DNA from: Lederbergia wuyishanensis | GTDB taxonomy: Bacteria; Bacillota; Bacilli; Bacillales; Bacillaceae_C | Reading direction: 5' to 3' | DNA length: 64,000 nt | Assembly: GCF_022900255.1 (NCBI RefSeq) | Contig: NZ_JALIRM010000001.1 | Location: forward strand, 186,001-250,000 | Part shown: piece after piece, positions 1 through 9,192 of the stretch | Layout: each line of letters begins with the position of its first letter | How positions within the stretch are numbered: the stretch's first letter is position 1 | Made by a program: the position numbers and the translations under genes | The notes under the pieces: generated by a model | Database searches by the model: none | What the model was told of the DNA's origin: nothing | What the model saw: the letters and a program-made list of their open reading frames with translations, nothing else

Positions 1-113
1 AAAGATAATTTTTGCTAACCCAGTTCATACATTTTAGTCGAACATCAATAAATGATAAAATGAGTATTGCAATCTTACAACAGTGTTTTAAGCATGAGGA
101 AAGAGGGGAACTA

Positions 114-1418
114 ATGCGTAAATTATCTTCATTAACAACAATGTTTGCTTCCTTACAATGGTTATTTTTTATCTTTGCCAATATCGTTGTCGTACCTGTA
201 TCTATAGGTTTTGCCTTCGAACTATCGTCGGCGGACATCGCTTCTATTTTAAGAACATCGTTAATTGTGACAGGTATAGCATGTATGTTACAGGGACTAT
301 GGGGACATAGATATCCTTTGATGGAAGGGCCATCAGGGGTTATTTGGGGAATGCTTTTGAATCTTAGTTTATCTGCTCCAGTTCTTGGATTAAGTATAAC
401 GGAAGTTGGGGGAGGCATTGCTACTGGGATGTTGCTTGCTGGTGCGGTAACCCTTCTTATTGTTGCTTTTAATCTAATTCCATTTATACAAAAGATATTC
501 AGTCCAATGGTGTTGAGTGTTTATTTATTCCTCCTTACCTTTCAACTTGTATTCGTATTTTTCAAAGGTATGTTAAAGGTGAATCATGATGGGACGTTGA
601 ATTTGCCAATAACTTTATTTTCATTTTGTATTGCAATTATTGTAGGGGTTATAAAGGTAAAGGGAAATAAGATTATCGGGAATTTTTCCATTTTAATTGG
701 TATGATTGGTGGTTGGATTCTGTACAGTTTATTTTTTCCGACTGAACAACAGTTAAGTTCAGGGTCTGTCGGTCTATTTAACTTATTTCCTCTTGGGAAG
801 CCAAATTTAGAAGTTGGAATTATTGCGATTACATTTTTAGGGTGTCTTATTAATTTGATTAATACTATTACATCAATCCAAGCTGCATCTAAACTAATGA
901 ATGAAAAAGCGGAGATGAGTCAATATCGTAATTCGTATATATTAACGGGTATATATACATTTGCAGCTTCTTTGTTTGGACTCGTATCGTACGCACCATT
1001 TGCCTCATCAATCGGATTTTTGGAAAGTACACAGATTTATAAGAAAAAACCTTTTATTATTGGTGGTGCACTCATTTCTTTACTTGGAATTATTCCTTAT
1101 TTTTCATTACTACTTGCCACATTGCCAATTAATGTCGGAAATGCTGTCCTTTTTGTAGCATATCTTCAGTTGTTCGGAACTTCTTTAAAAAGTTTAGGGG
1201 GATATTCATTTAATTCTATTACTATTCATCGAATTGCTGCGCCAGTTCTCGTTGGAGTTTGTTTAATGACAGTGGGAACCGAACTATTCAGTAATTTTCC
1301 AGCTGTGATTCAGCCCCTTATCAGCAATGGTTTTATAATGGGAGTATTAATATCTATTTTTCTGGAAGCAGTAGTGAATTGGGATACATTAGGATTAGAG
1401 AATAAATCGGCGGAATAG
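114..1418 (+). CDS. NCS2-family purine/pyrimidine permease (YwdJ-like)
   Basis: Polytopic membrane protein of about 434 residues with some 11-12 hydrophobic segments along its whole length, including an EGPSGVIWG stretch near residue 70 typical of the uracil/xanthine-type nucleobase:cation symporters (NCS2). It should import a nucleobase at the cytoplasmic membrane; which one cannot be read from sequence. The frame is open from position 12, but the ATG at 114 is preferred because AGAGGGGAA lies just upstream and the protein then begins directly with the first membrane segment. It ends 19 nt before the next gene, so the two are probably cotranscribed. B. subtilis YwdJ is the closest family member I can name. 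Family call is firm, substrate open. Confidence 0.8.
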   Translation: MRKLSSLTTMFASLQWLFFIFANIVVVPVSIGFAFELSSADIASILRTSLIVTGIACMLQGLWGHRYPLMEGPSGVIWGMLLNLSLSAPVLGLSITEVGGGIATGMLLAGAVTLLIVAFNLIPFIQKIFSPMVLSVYLFLLTFQLVFVFFKGMLKVNHDGTLNLPITLFSFCIAIIVGVIKVKGNKIIGNFSILIGMIGGWILYSLFFPTEQQLSSGSVGLFNLFPLGKPNLEVGIIAITFLGCLINLINTITSIQAASKLMNEKAEMSQYRNSYILTGIYTFAASLFGLVSYAPFASSIGFLESTQIYKKKPFIIGGALISLLGIIPYFSLLLATLPINVGNAVLFVAYLQLFGTSLKSLGGYSFNSITIHRIAAPVLVGVCLMTVGTELFSNFPAVIQPLISNGFIMGVLISIFLEAVVNWDTLGLENKSAE

Positions 1419-1437
1419 ATAATAGGAGGTCGTACAT

Positions 1438-2196
1438 ATGCATGTATATTTTGTTACAGGTGCTTCTAAAGGTATAGGTTTAGCAATTAGTAAGGAATTG
1501 TTGCAGGAAAATAATATCATTGTTTGTGTAGCTAGAACGAAAAATGAGGAATTATTAAAATGTACAGAAGAAAAGAAAGGTAAATTGATATTCCTAGAAT
1601 ATGATTTAGCTGAGAGTAGTGGCTTGCATGCATTAATGAAAGAAATGCTTAGTTTTATGCCGGAAAATCCACAATCCGTTACTTTGATTAATAATGCAGG
1701 GGTCATTGACCCGATAGGACGAGCAGAAAATAACGACCATAAGGCAATCATTAAAAGTATAGCCGTGAATCTAACAGCTCCGATGGTACTGACATCGACA
1801 TTTATCAAGCAACTTGAATCACAAAATGTTCCCAAAAAAGTCATTAATATTTCATCTGGAGCCGGTCGACATCCATATTCAGGCTGGAGCAGTTATTGTG
1901 CTGGTAAAGCAGGGCTTGACCATTATACGAGAGTTGTATCCGAGGAACAAAAACATGTCCCAAATGGCGTGAAAGTTATTTCAGTTGCTCCAGGAATTAT
2001 TGATACAGGTATGCAAGAAAGAATCCGTGAAAGTGATAGGGAAGATTTTGAATTACTCGATCGGTTTGTTGAATATAAAGAGCAAGGTAAGCTTAGTTTA
2101 CCTGAACAGACAGCAAAAAAGCTTATCCAAATCATTCAAAGTGAGACCTTTGACGACCTTGAGGCTGTTATAGATATAAGAGATTTTCATATATAA
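1438..2196 (+). CDS. Short-chain dehydrogenase, YueD-like (benzil reductase type)
   Basis: 252-residue classical SDR. Visible motifs: TGASKGIG nucleotide-binding loop at residues 7-14, NNAG near residue 84, catalytic Ser in the INISSGAG segment and the YCAGK catalytic Tyr/Lys. It matches the small SDR group that includes B. subtilis YueD, described as an (S)-benzoin-forming benzil reductase; the physiological substrate is not known. AGGAGG lies 8 nt upstream of ATG 1438. Probably an operon with the permease 19 nt upstream. Family is certain, subgroup likely. Confidence 0.82.
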   Translation: MHVYFVTGASKGIGLAISKELLQENNIIVCVARTKNEELLKCTEEKKGKLIFLEYDLAESSGLHALMKEMLSFMPENPQSVTLINNAGVIDPIGRAENNDHKAIIKSIAVNLTAPMVLTSTFIKQLESQNVPKKVINISSGAGRHPYSGWSSYCAGKAGLDHYTRVVSEEQKHVPNGVKVISVAPGIIDTGMQERIRESDREDFELLDRFVEYKEQGKLSLPEQTAKKLIQIIQSETFDDLEAVIDIRDFHI

Positions 2197-2699
2197 AAAT
2201 TGGATGTAACTATTTATATTTTTGTCTTTTATTAGATATATGCACAATCACGATTATCTAATTACATATTTTGTAGGGTGCATGTGTCGAAAGTGAAAGG
2301 AAACTCAAGGTGGAAAAACGAGAAGGTAAAGATGTATTTGACATTAATCGTAGTGGTGTTCATTTAACTTATAATCGAGGGTACTACATTTGTAGGCGGT
2401 GCAGGTGGAGGGACCCAGCAGTAATGGGTTCTTTCCATTCTTTCTGTTCTTCTGGTGGAAGTTTTTTGCGTGCATGCATTATGCTAGAATCAAGCTGTAA
2501 GGCAATTTCCTTTTGGGGGAGTTGCCTATTTTTAATATTGAATTATAATTTTTAGAACATCATATAATTTTTTGTTGTATTCGTTTGCGAGTTTCTGTCT
2601 CATGTGTTTGAATTCTATTGTTCGAAGAGGCATCGCTTAGGCTATAATCCTTGAAATTAGATCAATAAGTGATTATTAAAAAGAGACGAGGGATTGGGG
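2197..2699. other. Gene-free stretch, no recognised content
   Basis: About 500 bases between the SDR gene and a decayed isomerase relic. Only short open frames are present on both strands, none with a convincing ribosome site or family resemblance. The stretch may be decayed coding DNA, given the relic immediately downstream, but I cannot name what it was. Confidence 0.4.
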
Positions 2700-2931
2700 A
2701 GAGCGTTTTTACCATGTTCATATAAAAAGGTCTGTCATCATTGATGGTAAGATTTGATGATCCGCCAGCTGGCTTAGATCAACGGATTGGAAAACTTTTA
2801 TGGCTATTCTTTATGCCAAAGGTTACGATGGCGTGCTTAGCATTGAACCTCACTCCCATAATTGGGAAGGAGAACTTGGAGAAAGAGGAATTGACTACAC
2901 TGTAGAATTTATGAAAGCTTTGGTCATATAA
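2700..2931 (+). pseudogene. Relic of a sugar phosphate isomerase/epimerase (C-terminal part), frameshifted
   Basis: Conceptual translation in three successive frames rebuilds the C-terminus of a xylose-isomerase-like TIM-barrel protein: RFYHVHIK from about 2704, then RFDDPPAGLDQ from 2750, then DWKTFMAILYAKGYDGVLSI from 2785, followed by EPHSHNWEGELGERGIDY and a stop at 2929-2931. At least two frame changes, near 2740 and near 2784, break it. No start codon or N-terminal half is present. The motif order (HVHIK, DDPPAGLDQ, NW/DWK, GYDGVLSIEPH) is that of the sugar phosphate isomerase/epimerase family. It probably belonged to the same carbohydrate locus as the alpha-galactosidase-like gene that follows. 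Confidence 0.75.
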
Positions 2932-2973
2932 TTTTATAGGGCATTCTATCAATATAACAAATACGATGATAAC

Positions 2974-4893
2974 ATGACATTCGGTATTTTATGTAACAGT
3001 AAATGGCTTACAGCAGAAGATTTTACAATCACTTCTAGTAAAGTTGTTGAACATGGAAATGGAAGCCGCGAAGAAGTAATGATTTTTATTGGAACGGAAT
3101 TCAACGTTAATTATCATATAAAATCTTTCAATATTGTAGAAGAACGTTGGTTAGTAATTGAAAATACTTCTAAAAAGAACTTGACTATTGAAAGAATAGA
3201 TACAATTAACGATAAAGTCTCACTTAGCTCTAAAAACATTAAGTATTTTAAAAGTGGATGGGGAAATGAGTATCAGCCATTTAGCGCCGAATTAACAGAA
3301 ACACTCATTTTAGAATCAAGAGCTGGTCGTTCTTCCGAAGCTATTCACCCTTATGTCTTGGTAGAAGATGAGAAAGAATTATCTTTATATACGGTAGCGT
3401 GGTCTGGGAACTGGATATTGCGATTTGAACCTGAAGAAGATACTGTAACTATTAGCGGAGGTATCTCTAATTGGGAGTTTACAAAGACACTAGGGGTTCA
3501 AGAGAAAATGGAGAGTATTCATATAATAATTGCTAAAACTGCTTCAAAAGATATGAATATATTATCAAACGAAATATCTCGTTTTGGAAAAAAGTTCATT
3601 TACCCTAAAAATGACTCATTAAAAGAGCCTCTTGTAGAATGGAATCATTGGTGGTCGTATGAGGACGTCGATATTAATGAGGATGTATTTAAAGCCAATG
3701 TTGATGTAGGTAAGGACATAGGTGTTGACGTATGTACATTAGATGCTGGGTGGTTCGGTCCAAGTGATCAGGATAGTCATTGGTACGATTGGCGTGGGGA
3801 TTGGGAATTAGTCAATACGGCAAGATTTCCTTCGGGGATCAAACATCTAGCCGATTATGTTCATAATAATGGAATGAAATTTGGATTTTGGTGTGAAATC
3901 GAAGGGTTAGGGAGATTGGCCAAAATTAGAGAGGCACATCCATTGTTTCCTGCAAAACGGGACGACGAGGATTTAGGATATATTTGCTTCGGTAATCCAG
4001 ATGCGCAGAATTGGGCGTTCACTATGCTCGACGAGATCATCACAAATTATGGTTGTGATTGGATCAAATTGGATTTTAACTTAAATCCTGGCGCTGGGTG
4101 TAATCGTTGTGATCATGGATATGATTGTGGTGACGGATTACTAGAACATTATAATGGATATTATCAAGTCCTGAGCAGAATTCGTGAAAAGCATCCAAAC
4201 ATCATTCTTGAAAACTGCCCATCAGGTGGTTTACGGACAGATTTAGGTATAATGAAACAAACTCATTTAAATTTTTTAAGTGATCCAGATTATTCTATGC
4301 ATAAGTTTCAATTGTTTTGGGGTTCATCGATTTTATTGCCACCGTCTCATATTTTACACTGGATGTGGTCAAAAACTAGGAAAAACAGTGAAGGAACTTA
4401 CCCATTTCCACCTCTTGACTTGGAATTATGTACGGAAAAACAATTAAATTTTCATTTGCGATTAGGAATGGTTCATCGTTTTGGATTTTCTCATCCTTTA
4501 TCTACATATAAAATAGAAGTAATCAAAAAGCTAAAGAAGGCAATTAAATTTTACAAGGCAGTCGTTTTTCCATTTATTTCAAATGCTGACTTATTTAGAT
4601 TAACAGGACAAGCTTTGAATAATGGAGTAGATGGAGATTTATGGAATGCCTACCAATATGTAATGCCAAAAGAAGGAAAAAGCATTGTTTTCATTTTTTG
4701 TATGGATGATGAAAATAAAAAGCGAACCTTTAAGCTATTTGGGCTTGATAAAGAAGTTCAATATTGTTTAAAAAACGCTGATGGCAATAGAATAGAGCAA
4801 TTTTCCGGTGAAGCTTTAATGACTAACGGGATTACGATCGAGGCAGATGAAAAGTGGGAATCTCACGTAATATTGATAGATTCGGTCGAATAA
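2974..4893 (+). CDS. GH36 (clan GH-D) alpha-galactosidase-like glycoside hydrolase
   Basis: 639 residues, cytoplasmic (no signal peptide). A beta-rich N-terminal part of about 220 residues is followed by a TIM barrel beginning at EWNHWWSYED, with LDAGWFG, the nucleophile motif WIKLDFN (Asp367), CPSGGLRTDLG, and the acid/base motif LSDPDYS (Asp437). The 70-residue gap between the two Asp residues matches what I recall for Geobacillus AgaB (478/548). Predicted to hydrolyse terminal alpha-galactosides. Oddities: the part before the nucleophile is about 110 residues shorter than in AgaB, ATG 2974 has no clear ribosome site, and the frame runs back without a stop to the TAA that ends the upstream relic. 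The N-terminus may therefore be truncated or start at an unusual codon. Other GH36 specificities remain possible. Confidence 0.8.
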   Translation: MTFGILCNSKWLTAEDFTITSSKVVEHGNGSREEVMIFIGTEFNVNYHIKSFNIVEERWLVIENTSKKNLTIERIDTINDKVSLSSKNIKYFKSGWGNEYQPFSAELTETLILESRAGRSSEAIHPYVLVEDEKELSLYTVAWSGNWILRFEPEEDTVTISGGISNWEFTKTLGVQEKMESIHIIIAKTASKDMNILSNEISRFGKKFIYPKNDSLKEPLVEWNHWWSYEDVDINEDVFKANVDVGKDIGVDVCTLDAGWFGPSDQDSHWYDWRGDWELVNTARFPSGIKHLADYVHNNGMKFGFWCEIEGLGRLAKIREAHPLFPAKRDDEDLGYICFGNPDAQNWAFTMLDEIITNYGCDWIKLDFNLNPGAGCNRCDHGYDCGDGLLEHYNGYYQVLSRIREKHPNIILENCPSGGLRTDLGIMKQTHLNFLSDPDYSMHKFQLFWGSSILLPPSHILHWMWSKTRKNSEGTYPFPPLDLELCTEKQLNFHLRLGMVHRFGFSHPLSTYKIEVIKKLKKAIKFYKAVVFPFISNADLFRLTGQALNNGVDGDLWNAYQYVMPKEGKSIVFIFCMDDENKKRTFKLFGLDKEVQYCLKNADGNRIEQFSGEALMTNGITIEADEKWESHVILIDSVE

Positions 4894-4894
4894 T

Positions 4895-4938
4895 AAAACC
4901 AGCAAGTAGGAATAAGTTTATCTTCACTTGCTGGTTTT
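4895..4938. terminator. Bidirectional rho-independent terminator
   Basis: A 13-bp perfect stem (AAAACCAGCAAGT with ACTTGCTGGTTTT) around an 18-nt loop, with A/T tails on both sides. It sits between the convergent GH36 gene and sqhC and can serve both. Confidence 0.85.
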
Positions 4939-5071
4939 GCTTTTAAAAATAATTAACGGATATTGAATTTCACAATGGATCGTTTACTGTGTCCTTCAGC
5001 GATTAAAAATGAATCGAAATGCAGGTAACAATGAAACTTTCATCATCTAAAAATTTTAAAATCAATAAACA

Positions 5072-6946
5072 TCAATACTTACTATCATAATTAGCCAAAG
5101 CCAATAACGGAAAAATATATCGATAGCCATGATAATGAATGTAAAATGCTCCGCCCATCCCTTGGCCGACAGGGTAATCGCTGGTCCAGTCGTCCTTATA
5201 AATAGCTTCTATTAAATAAGCAATTCCTGCTTGTATTTCTGGAGTTGGTTTATCATGAGCTGCAATTAAGGCATCAACAGCCCATGCGGTTTGGGTTATA
5301 TTGCTAGCACCTAAAGGTGTGTACTCACGGTTTTTATCACTTTTGCACGATTCTCCCCAGCCACCATCTTTATTTTGGATGTCCCTCAACCACTTTATAG
5401 CTTTTTGAATTTTAGCGTCTGTCGGATCCCCCCCAGAAGCCATAAGTCCTGTAATCGCTGCCCAAGTCCCGTAAATATAACAAATTCCCCAACGACCGTA
5501 CCAAGAGCCATCTTTTTCTTGATGGTTCATTAACCATTCTTTTCCTTTTTCTATCATATTTGTATTTTTGGACAGGTTTGTATAGAAACCAAGAAATTCA
5601 AGGGTTCTGCCTGTTAAATCAGCGCTACTCGGGTCTGTTAGTAAAAATCTTGCTCCTTCAATTGGTAGCAAATTTAAGATTTTCTTATCTACGTTTCTTT
5701 CAAATGCTGGCCAGCCACCATCTGAATTTTGCATAGAGGTTACCCAATATACACCTTTATCCCACGATTGTTGATATTGTTTATCTTGTTGAACAAGTGA
5801 AGAAATGGCTCTTAATGATGCTGTTGTATCATCAACGTCTGGGTCCATTGTATTCATATCAGAAAAACCCCATCCTCCGGGTGGAATCCCAGGATTCCGA
5901 ATTGCCCAATCTCCATACTTATTTTGTTGTCTGCTAAGTAAATATTCATTTGCTTTTGTAATCACTGGATCTCTTGCTGAAACCCCGGCCTTTTGAAGTG
6001 TAAAGCTTATTAAGGAAGTATTCCATACATTAGCGGTTGTATATTGTATATGCTCATGGCCGTTAATTTTCCACTTCATTGCTTTCAATCCTTTGACTGC
6101 CTTCACGATGATAGGATCTTTGCGTGAATGCCCTAGAGACAATAAAGCAAATATCATTAAAAATGTAGCACTGAAATAATTAGATAGAGTCCCATCTGGT
6201 TCTATACGATCAAGCATATATTGCTTTGCCCGTTGAATGGCGAGTGAGTGTATATGCTGTGGCAAGCCGATAATGCTCTTAATCCCTTGCTCAATGGATG
6301 ATATTATACTTCTGGATTCACGAGTTTCCGTCCAATTGAAAAAATCATCAGATCTTGAGGTATATAAATCAGATAAATCAGGGCTTCTTTTTGTTTTTTT
6401 ACTAAACTTATTAGCCCCCAAAATCATTAACGGTGCTAAATTCGCCCTTCCAAACGAAGTGATATCAAAAAAATTAATTGGAAAGGAGGTTGGTAAAAGA
6501 ATGAATTCAACTGGTATCGGGAGGTTGGTTTGCGGAGTTTGTCCGGTTAATGCAAGCATAAATTTTGTAAACATATGCACTTTTTCAATGCCGCCATGAG
6601 CAAGAATATATTCTCTAGCTTTACGAAGCTGCTCATCTTTTTTTGTATAATAGCCTGAATAAAGAAGAGCATAATAGGATTCCACTGTTGGAGTCACATT
6701 CCCTACATCTTCATCGTAAAATAACTTCCATGACCCGTTTTTTTCTTGCTTGCTTAAAATCCTCTCCGTTAATTCAATTATTAACTCTTCATCATTTATT
6801 CCTAATGTTCTTAATAATATAATCATGTAAGCGTCAGTCGATATGCCAGTATCAAATGGGTAACCCCAAGAACCATCATCTAATTGGTTATTTTGTAGTG
6901 TATGGATCAAACTTTTTATATGTTCTTTTACATGATGCTTTTCCAA
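5072..6946 (-). CDS. sqhC: Squalene-hopene cyclase family (sporulenol synthase type)
   Basis: 624 residues, with repeated QW-type motifs (for example QNNQLDDGSWGYP near residue 20, QNSDGGWPAF, QEKDGSWYGRWG, QNKDGGWGES) that build the double alpha/alpha barrel of triterpene cyclases, and the catalytic acid motif D-V-D-D at residues 370-373. The length equals that of B. subtilis SqhC, which cyclises tetraprenyl-beta-curcumene to sporulenol in spores; squalene-to-hopene is the alternative reaction. It is expected to be a monotopic membrane enzyme. The start is TTG 6946, with AGGGAGAG 9 nt upstream. Divergent from the DUF2515 gene, so expression of the two may be linked through the 100-bp intergenic region. 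Confidence 0.9.
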   Translation of the reverse strand: MEKHHVKEHIKSLIHTLQNNQLDDGSWGYPFDTGISTDAYMIILLRTLGINDEELIIELTERILSKQEKNGSWKLFYDEDVGNVTPTVESYYALLYSGYYTKKDEQLRKAREYILAHGGIEKVHMFTKFMLALTGQTPQTNLPIPVEFILLPTSFPINFFDITSFGRANLAPLMILGANKFSKKTKRSPDLSDLYTSRSDDFFNWTETRESRSIISSIEQGIKSIIGLPQHIHSLAIQRAKQYMLDRIEPDGTLSNYFSATFLMIFALLSLGHSRKDPIIVKAVKGLKAMKWKINGHEHIQYTTANVWNTSLISFTLQKAGVSARDPVITKANEYLLSRQQNKYGDWAIRNPGIPPGGWGFSDMNTMDPDVDDTTASLRAISSLVQQDKQYQQSWDKGVYWVTSMQNSDGGWPAFERNVDKKILNLLPIEGARFLLTDPSSADLTGRTLEFLGFYTNLSKNTNMIEKGKEWLMNHQEKDGSWYGRWGICYIYGTWAAITGLMASGGDPTDAKIQKAIKWLRDIQNKDGGWGESCKSDKNREYTPLGASNITQTAWAVDALIAAHDKPTPEIQAGIAYLIEAIYKDDWTSDYPVGQGMGGAFYIHYHGYRYIFPLLALANYDSKY

Positions 6947-7049
6947 GATAACAACTCTCCCTTATAGGTGTATATCCATATACATATTCCGCAATAAAAT
7001 AAAGGATTCTCTATGGGGGTGATCTATCATCTTTTTTAATAAAAAATTA

Positions 7050-8168
7050 ATGGAAAAGAAAAAACTCCAAGAAAAATTAGTATATATTAAGTCGGAATTA
7101 CTAAAAAAGCAAGAGAAGATTCCTGTAAACGAAATGTTTTTGACGTTGGAAGAAAAGCGAATCCTTCAAAATATTCGATCACAGACTGCACGGTGGAATT
7201 TAAATAATGTGACGAGGACAAAAGCATATCTTGATTTTTTTTGCGGACATCCTGATATTCATTGGGCATTCCTAGGACATATGGTTTCAAGAAATGGTGG
7301 TTGGAATATGACTGATTTAAAGGGGGATATTGTTTCCAAACTAATGAATGACGAAACAAAAAATATATTTTTTTCTTTTTTAGAGCGTGGAAACTGGCTG
7401 ATTTTCCAAGACGCTTTTCCACAATTTTTGTTGTATTCAGAGAGCGAACGAAGAAATAAAAATTTATTTTATCTGCTTCCATATTTGAATGTGTCAGTAT
7501 TTATGCAAGTCATATGGGAGTATTATTGGCAGTTCCGAGATCGCTATGTTCTGGCCATTGCTCAAGTTATTAATGAACAAAGCTATTTAGAACACCGGAT
7601 CATCCATAATCCAAAATATAAAGATAAAGTATTGAATTCTTTTCAATTTGTTTTACAGGATTTTTTATCGGTTAATCATATTTTATTTCCTTTTTTTAAT
7701 GAGAATAAAATAACGCTTTTAGGGCAAACACTCCATCAATTTGATTCATTGCATGAACGAATCATGCTTGGAAAAAGATTGTATCGAATCCTTTTTCATG
7801 ATAATGAACAATACGATAAATTTTTTCATTGGGCTATCTCTAATCCTCATACAGGTTCGCGCAAAGATTATTGGAAAAACATTTTTAATGATATTAATGA
7901 AGGTGTGCCGGGAAAATATTCTCGTCGTCTAAAAGAGTGTAGTGTAAAAAATGGCCAGCCGAAACTTTATAGCCCAATTCTTAGAAATGCTTGGAAAAAT
8001 GTAAAGCACCCTGAGGCTGAGCTTGTAGATTGGTATACGCATTGGGAAGTAATACGATATTTACAAGATGATGACCAGGAAATTAACAGTGATATTGAAG
8101 GTGACTACTGTGAAGCATTGGAGAAACTCGAACTCGCCACTATGGCAAAAAACATTATTTTTAAATAG
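7050..8168 (+). CDS. DUF2515 family protein (YppC-like)
   Basis: 372 residues, no signal peptide or clear membrane segments. The stretch NNVTRTKAYLDFF...HMVSRNGGWNMTDLKGD (about residues 50-100) and a later INEQSYLEHRI are the conserved blocks I know from the Bacillus DUF2515 (YppC) family, whose function is unknown. Start uncertain: ATG 7050 is 28 nt after a good ribosome site (GGGGGTGA at 7015-7022), so translation may begin nearer that site at a non-ATG codon; in-frame ATC codons lie at 7026 and 7029. Divergent from sqhC and overlapping the next gene. Confidence 0.75.
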   Translation: MEKKKLQEKLVYIKSELLKKQEKIPVNEMFLTLEEKRILQNIRSQTARWNLNNVTRTKAYLDFFCGHPDIHWAFLGHMVSRNGGWNMTDLKGDIVSKLMNDETKNIFFSFLERGNWLIFQDAFPQFLLYSESERRNKNLFYLLPYLNVSVFMQVIWEYYWQFRDRYVLAIAQVINEQSYLEHRIIHNPKYKDKVLNSFQFVLQDFLSVNHILFPFFNENKITLLGQTLHQFDSLHERIMLGKRLYRILFHDNEQYDKFFHWAISNPHTGSRKDYWKNIFNDINEGVPGKYSRRLKECSVKNGQPKLYSPILRNAWKNVKHPEAELVDWYTHWEVIRYLQDDDQEINSDIEGDYCEALEKLELATMAKNIIFK

Positions 8169-8559
8169 ACATTTTGCGTATATCGTAATAATAGTTTTTG
8201 CGGCACTATTTGGAAGTGGTTTAGATTTATTTTTTGTGAAATATGGCTTTTACGAATTTCCTTTTCGTCCATTTCCTCACCTCTTCTCAATTAATATCGC
8301 TTTTACATTATGTGTTCTCCCATTTATAACATTTTTATATTTAGTCCTTATGAAGAAAATGAATAGACTAGAAAGATGGATTGTTATATTAATTATAAGC
8401 TTTCTAGCTCCTCTGGGTGAAATTATTTCGGAGGCATGGGGGCTATTTATCCATAGTGAAAAATGGAGCCACTATTATTCAGTTATAGGATACTTCCTCT
8501 ATCTCGTATTCGTTTCGAAAATATTCTTCTGGCTAAGTGAAAAAACTCTTCGGAATTAA
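8110..8559 (+). CDS. Small membrane protein, four predicted TM segments
   Basis: 149 residues with hydrophobic segments near residues 22-40, 55-78, 88-105 and 125-142 and a short N-terminal cytoplasmic stretch. I chose GTG 8110 because AAGGTGA (8098-8104) sits just upstream; the frame has no ATG nearer than 8068. It overlaps the end of the DUF2515 gene by 59 bp in another frame, which implies translational coupling. No named family is certain; the pattern is reminiscent of the CBO0543-type small membrane proteins, but this is a guess. Confidence 0.6.
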   Translation: MKHWRNSNSPLWQKTLFLNRHFAYIVIIVFAALFGSGLDLFFVKYGFYEFPFRPFPHLFSINIAFTLCVLPFITFLYLVLMKKMNRLERWIVILIISFLAPLGEIISEAWGLFIHSEKWSHYYSVIGYFLYLVFVSKIFFWLSEKTLRN

Positions 8560-8788
8560 TTGCTAATACGAAATGAAATAATATTATTTTTATATTAATA
8601 GTAAATAGTTTTTTCTTGAAGTGAGTATAAATGAAGGCAGTAGATTTTATCGGCAGCTTGTAATATGAATTGTATTTTAAAACATGCTTTATCGAAGTTA
8701 TTAGTGAGATTGTTAATTTATTTAATACTTGTAATGTTTCTAAACGAGTGAATTCAACTTAAGAAAAATAAAGAATAAAATGTATGCT

Positions 8789-9046
8789 TCATTTTAAAAA
8801 ACAATCGTCCGATTTGCTAATCCATACATAGCTGAAGAAGTAATTCGAGTGGGATGCTCTCCGATAAGTAAGAATAAGCACAGTCAACCCCGCAATATAT
8901 GGAATTGGTTGGAAAGTATTTAAAGGATTAGCAGCTGCCCATCGTTTTGAAAATGCAGAATGATTCAGAAGCCATAATATGATTCGAATCGAAAGATACT
9001 CACAAATAAAAAGGTGAATAGCATATCTAAGCGAAATAATAATCTC
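8789..9046 (-). pseudogene. Open frame without start, probable decayed membrane-protein gene
   Basis: The minus strand is open for 85 codons between an in-frame TAG (9047-9049) and TGA (8789-8791). The translation is hydrophobic and protein-like, with segments such as YLSIRIILWLLNHSAF and PIPYIAGLTVLILTYRRAS. It has no ATG, GTG or TTG at its head, although AGGAG occurs at the very start. I read it as the tail of a decayed integral membrane protein. I do not recognise the family, and an accidental open frame in AT-rich DNA is possible. Confidence 0.25.
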
Positions 9047-9129
9047 CTACTTAATAGTAAAATTATATAATAGTAAAATATAACTATGAATAAATATACA
9101 AGAAATATAAATAAAAATATAAAAAGAGG

Positions 9130-9158
9130 TTGTAAAATGATTCAATACAAGCTATTAT
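9130..9158 (+). promoter_or_regulatory. Sigma-A-type promoter for the amino-acid ABC operon
   Basis: TTGTAA (9130-9135) and TATTAT (9153-9158) are separated by 17 bp, and lie 35 bp before the start of the binding-protein gene. The -35 matches consensus at four of six positions and the -10 at five. Confidence 0.45.
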
Positions 9159-9192
9159 ACTTATATTGAATACATTACAAGGGGTTGGCAGA

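Noticed and set aside
2384-2542. Minus-strand open stretch of 53 codons containing KEIALQLDSSI and KLPPEEQKEW
   Set aside because: Looks protein-like but is short, lacks a start codon and resembles nothing I can name; chance occurrence is not excluded.
2310-2555. 81-codon plus-strand open frame in the gap before the isomerase relic
   Set aside because: Cys/Arg/Ser-rich translation with no family resemblance; begins at a GTG with weak spacing, and the region is next to decayed DNA.
7087-7482. 131-codon minus-strand open frame inside the DUF2515 gene
   Set aside because: Shadow of the coding strand; no ribosome site or recognisable motif.
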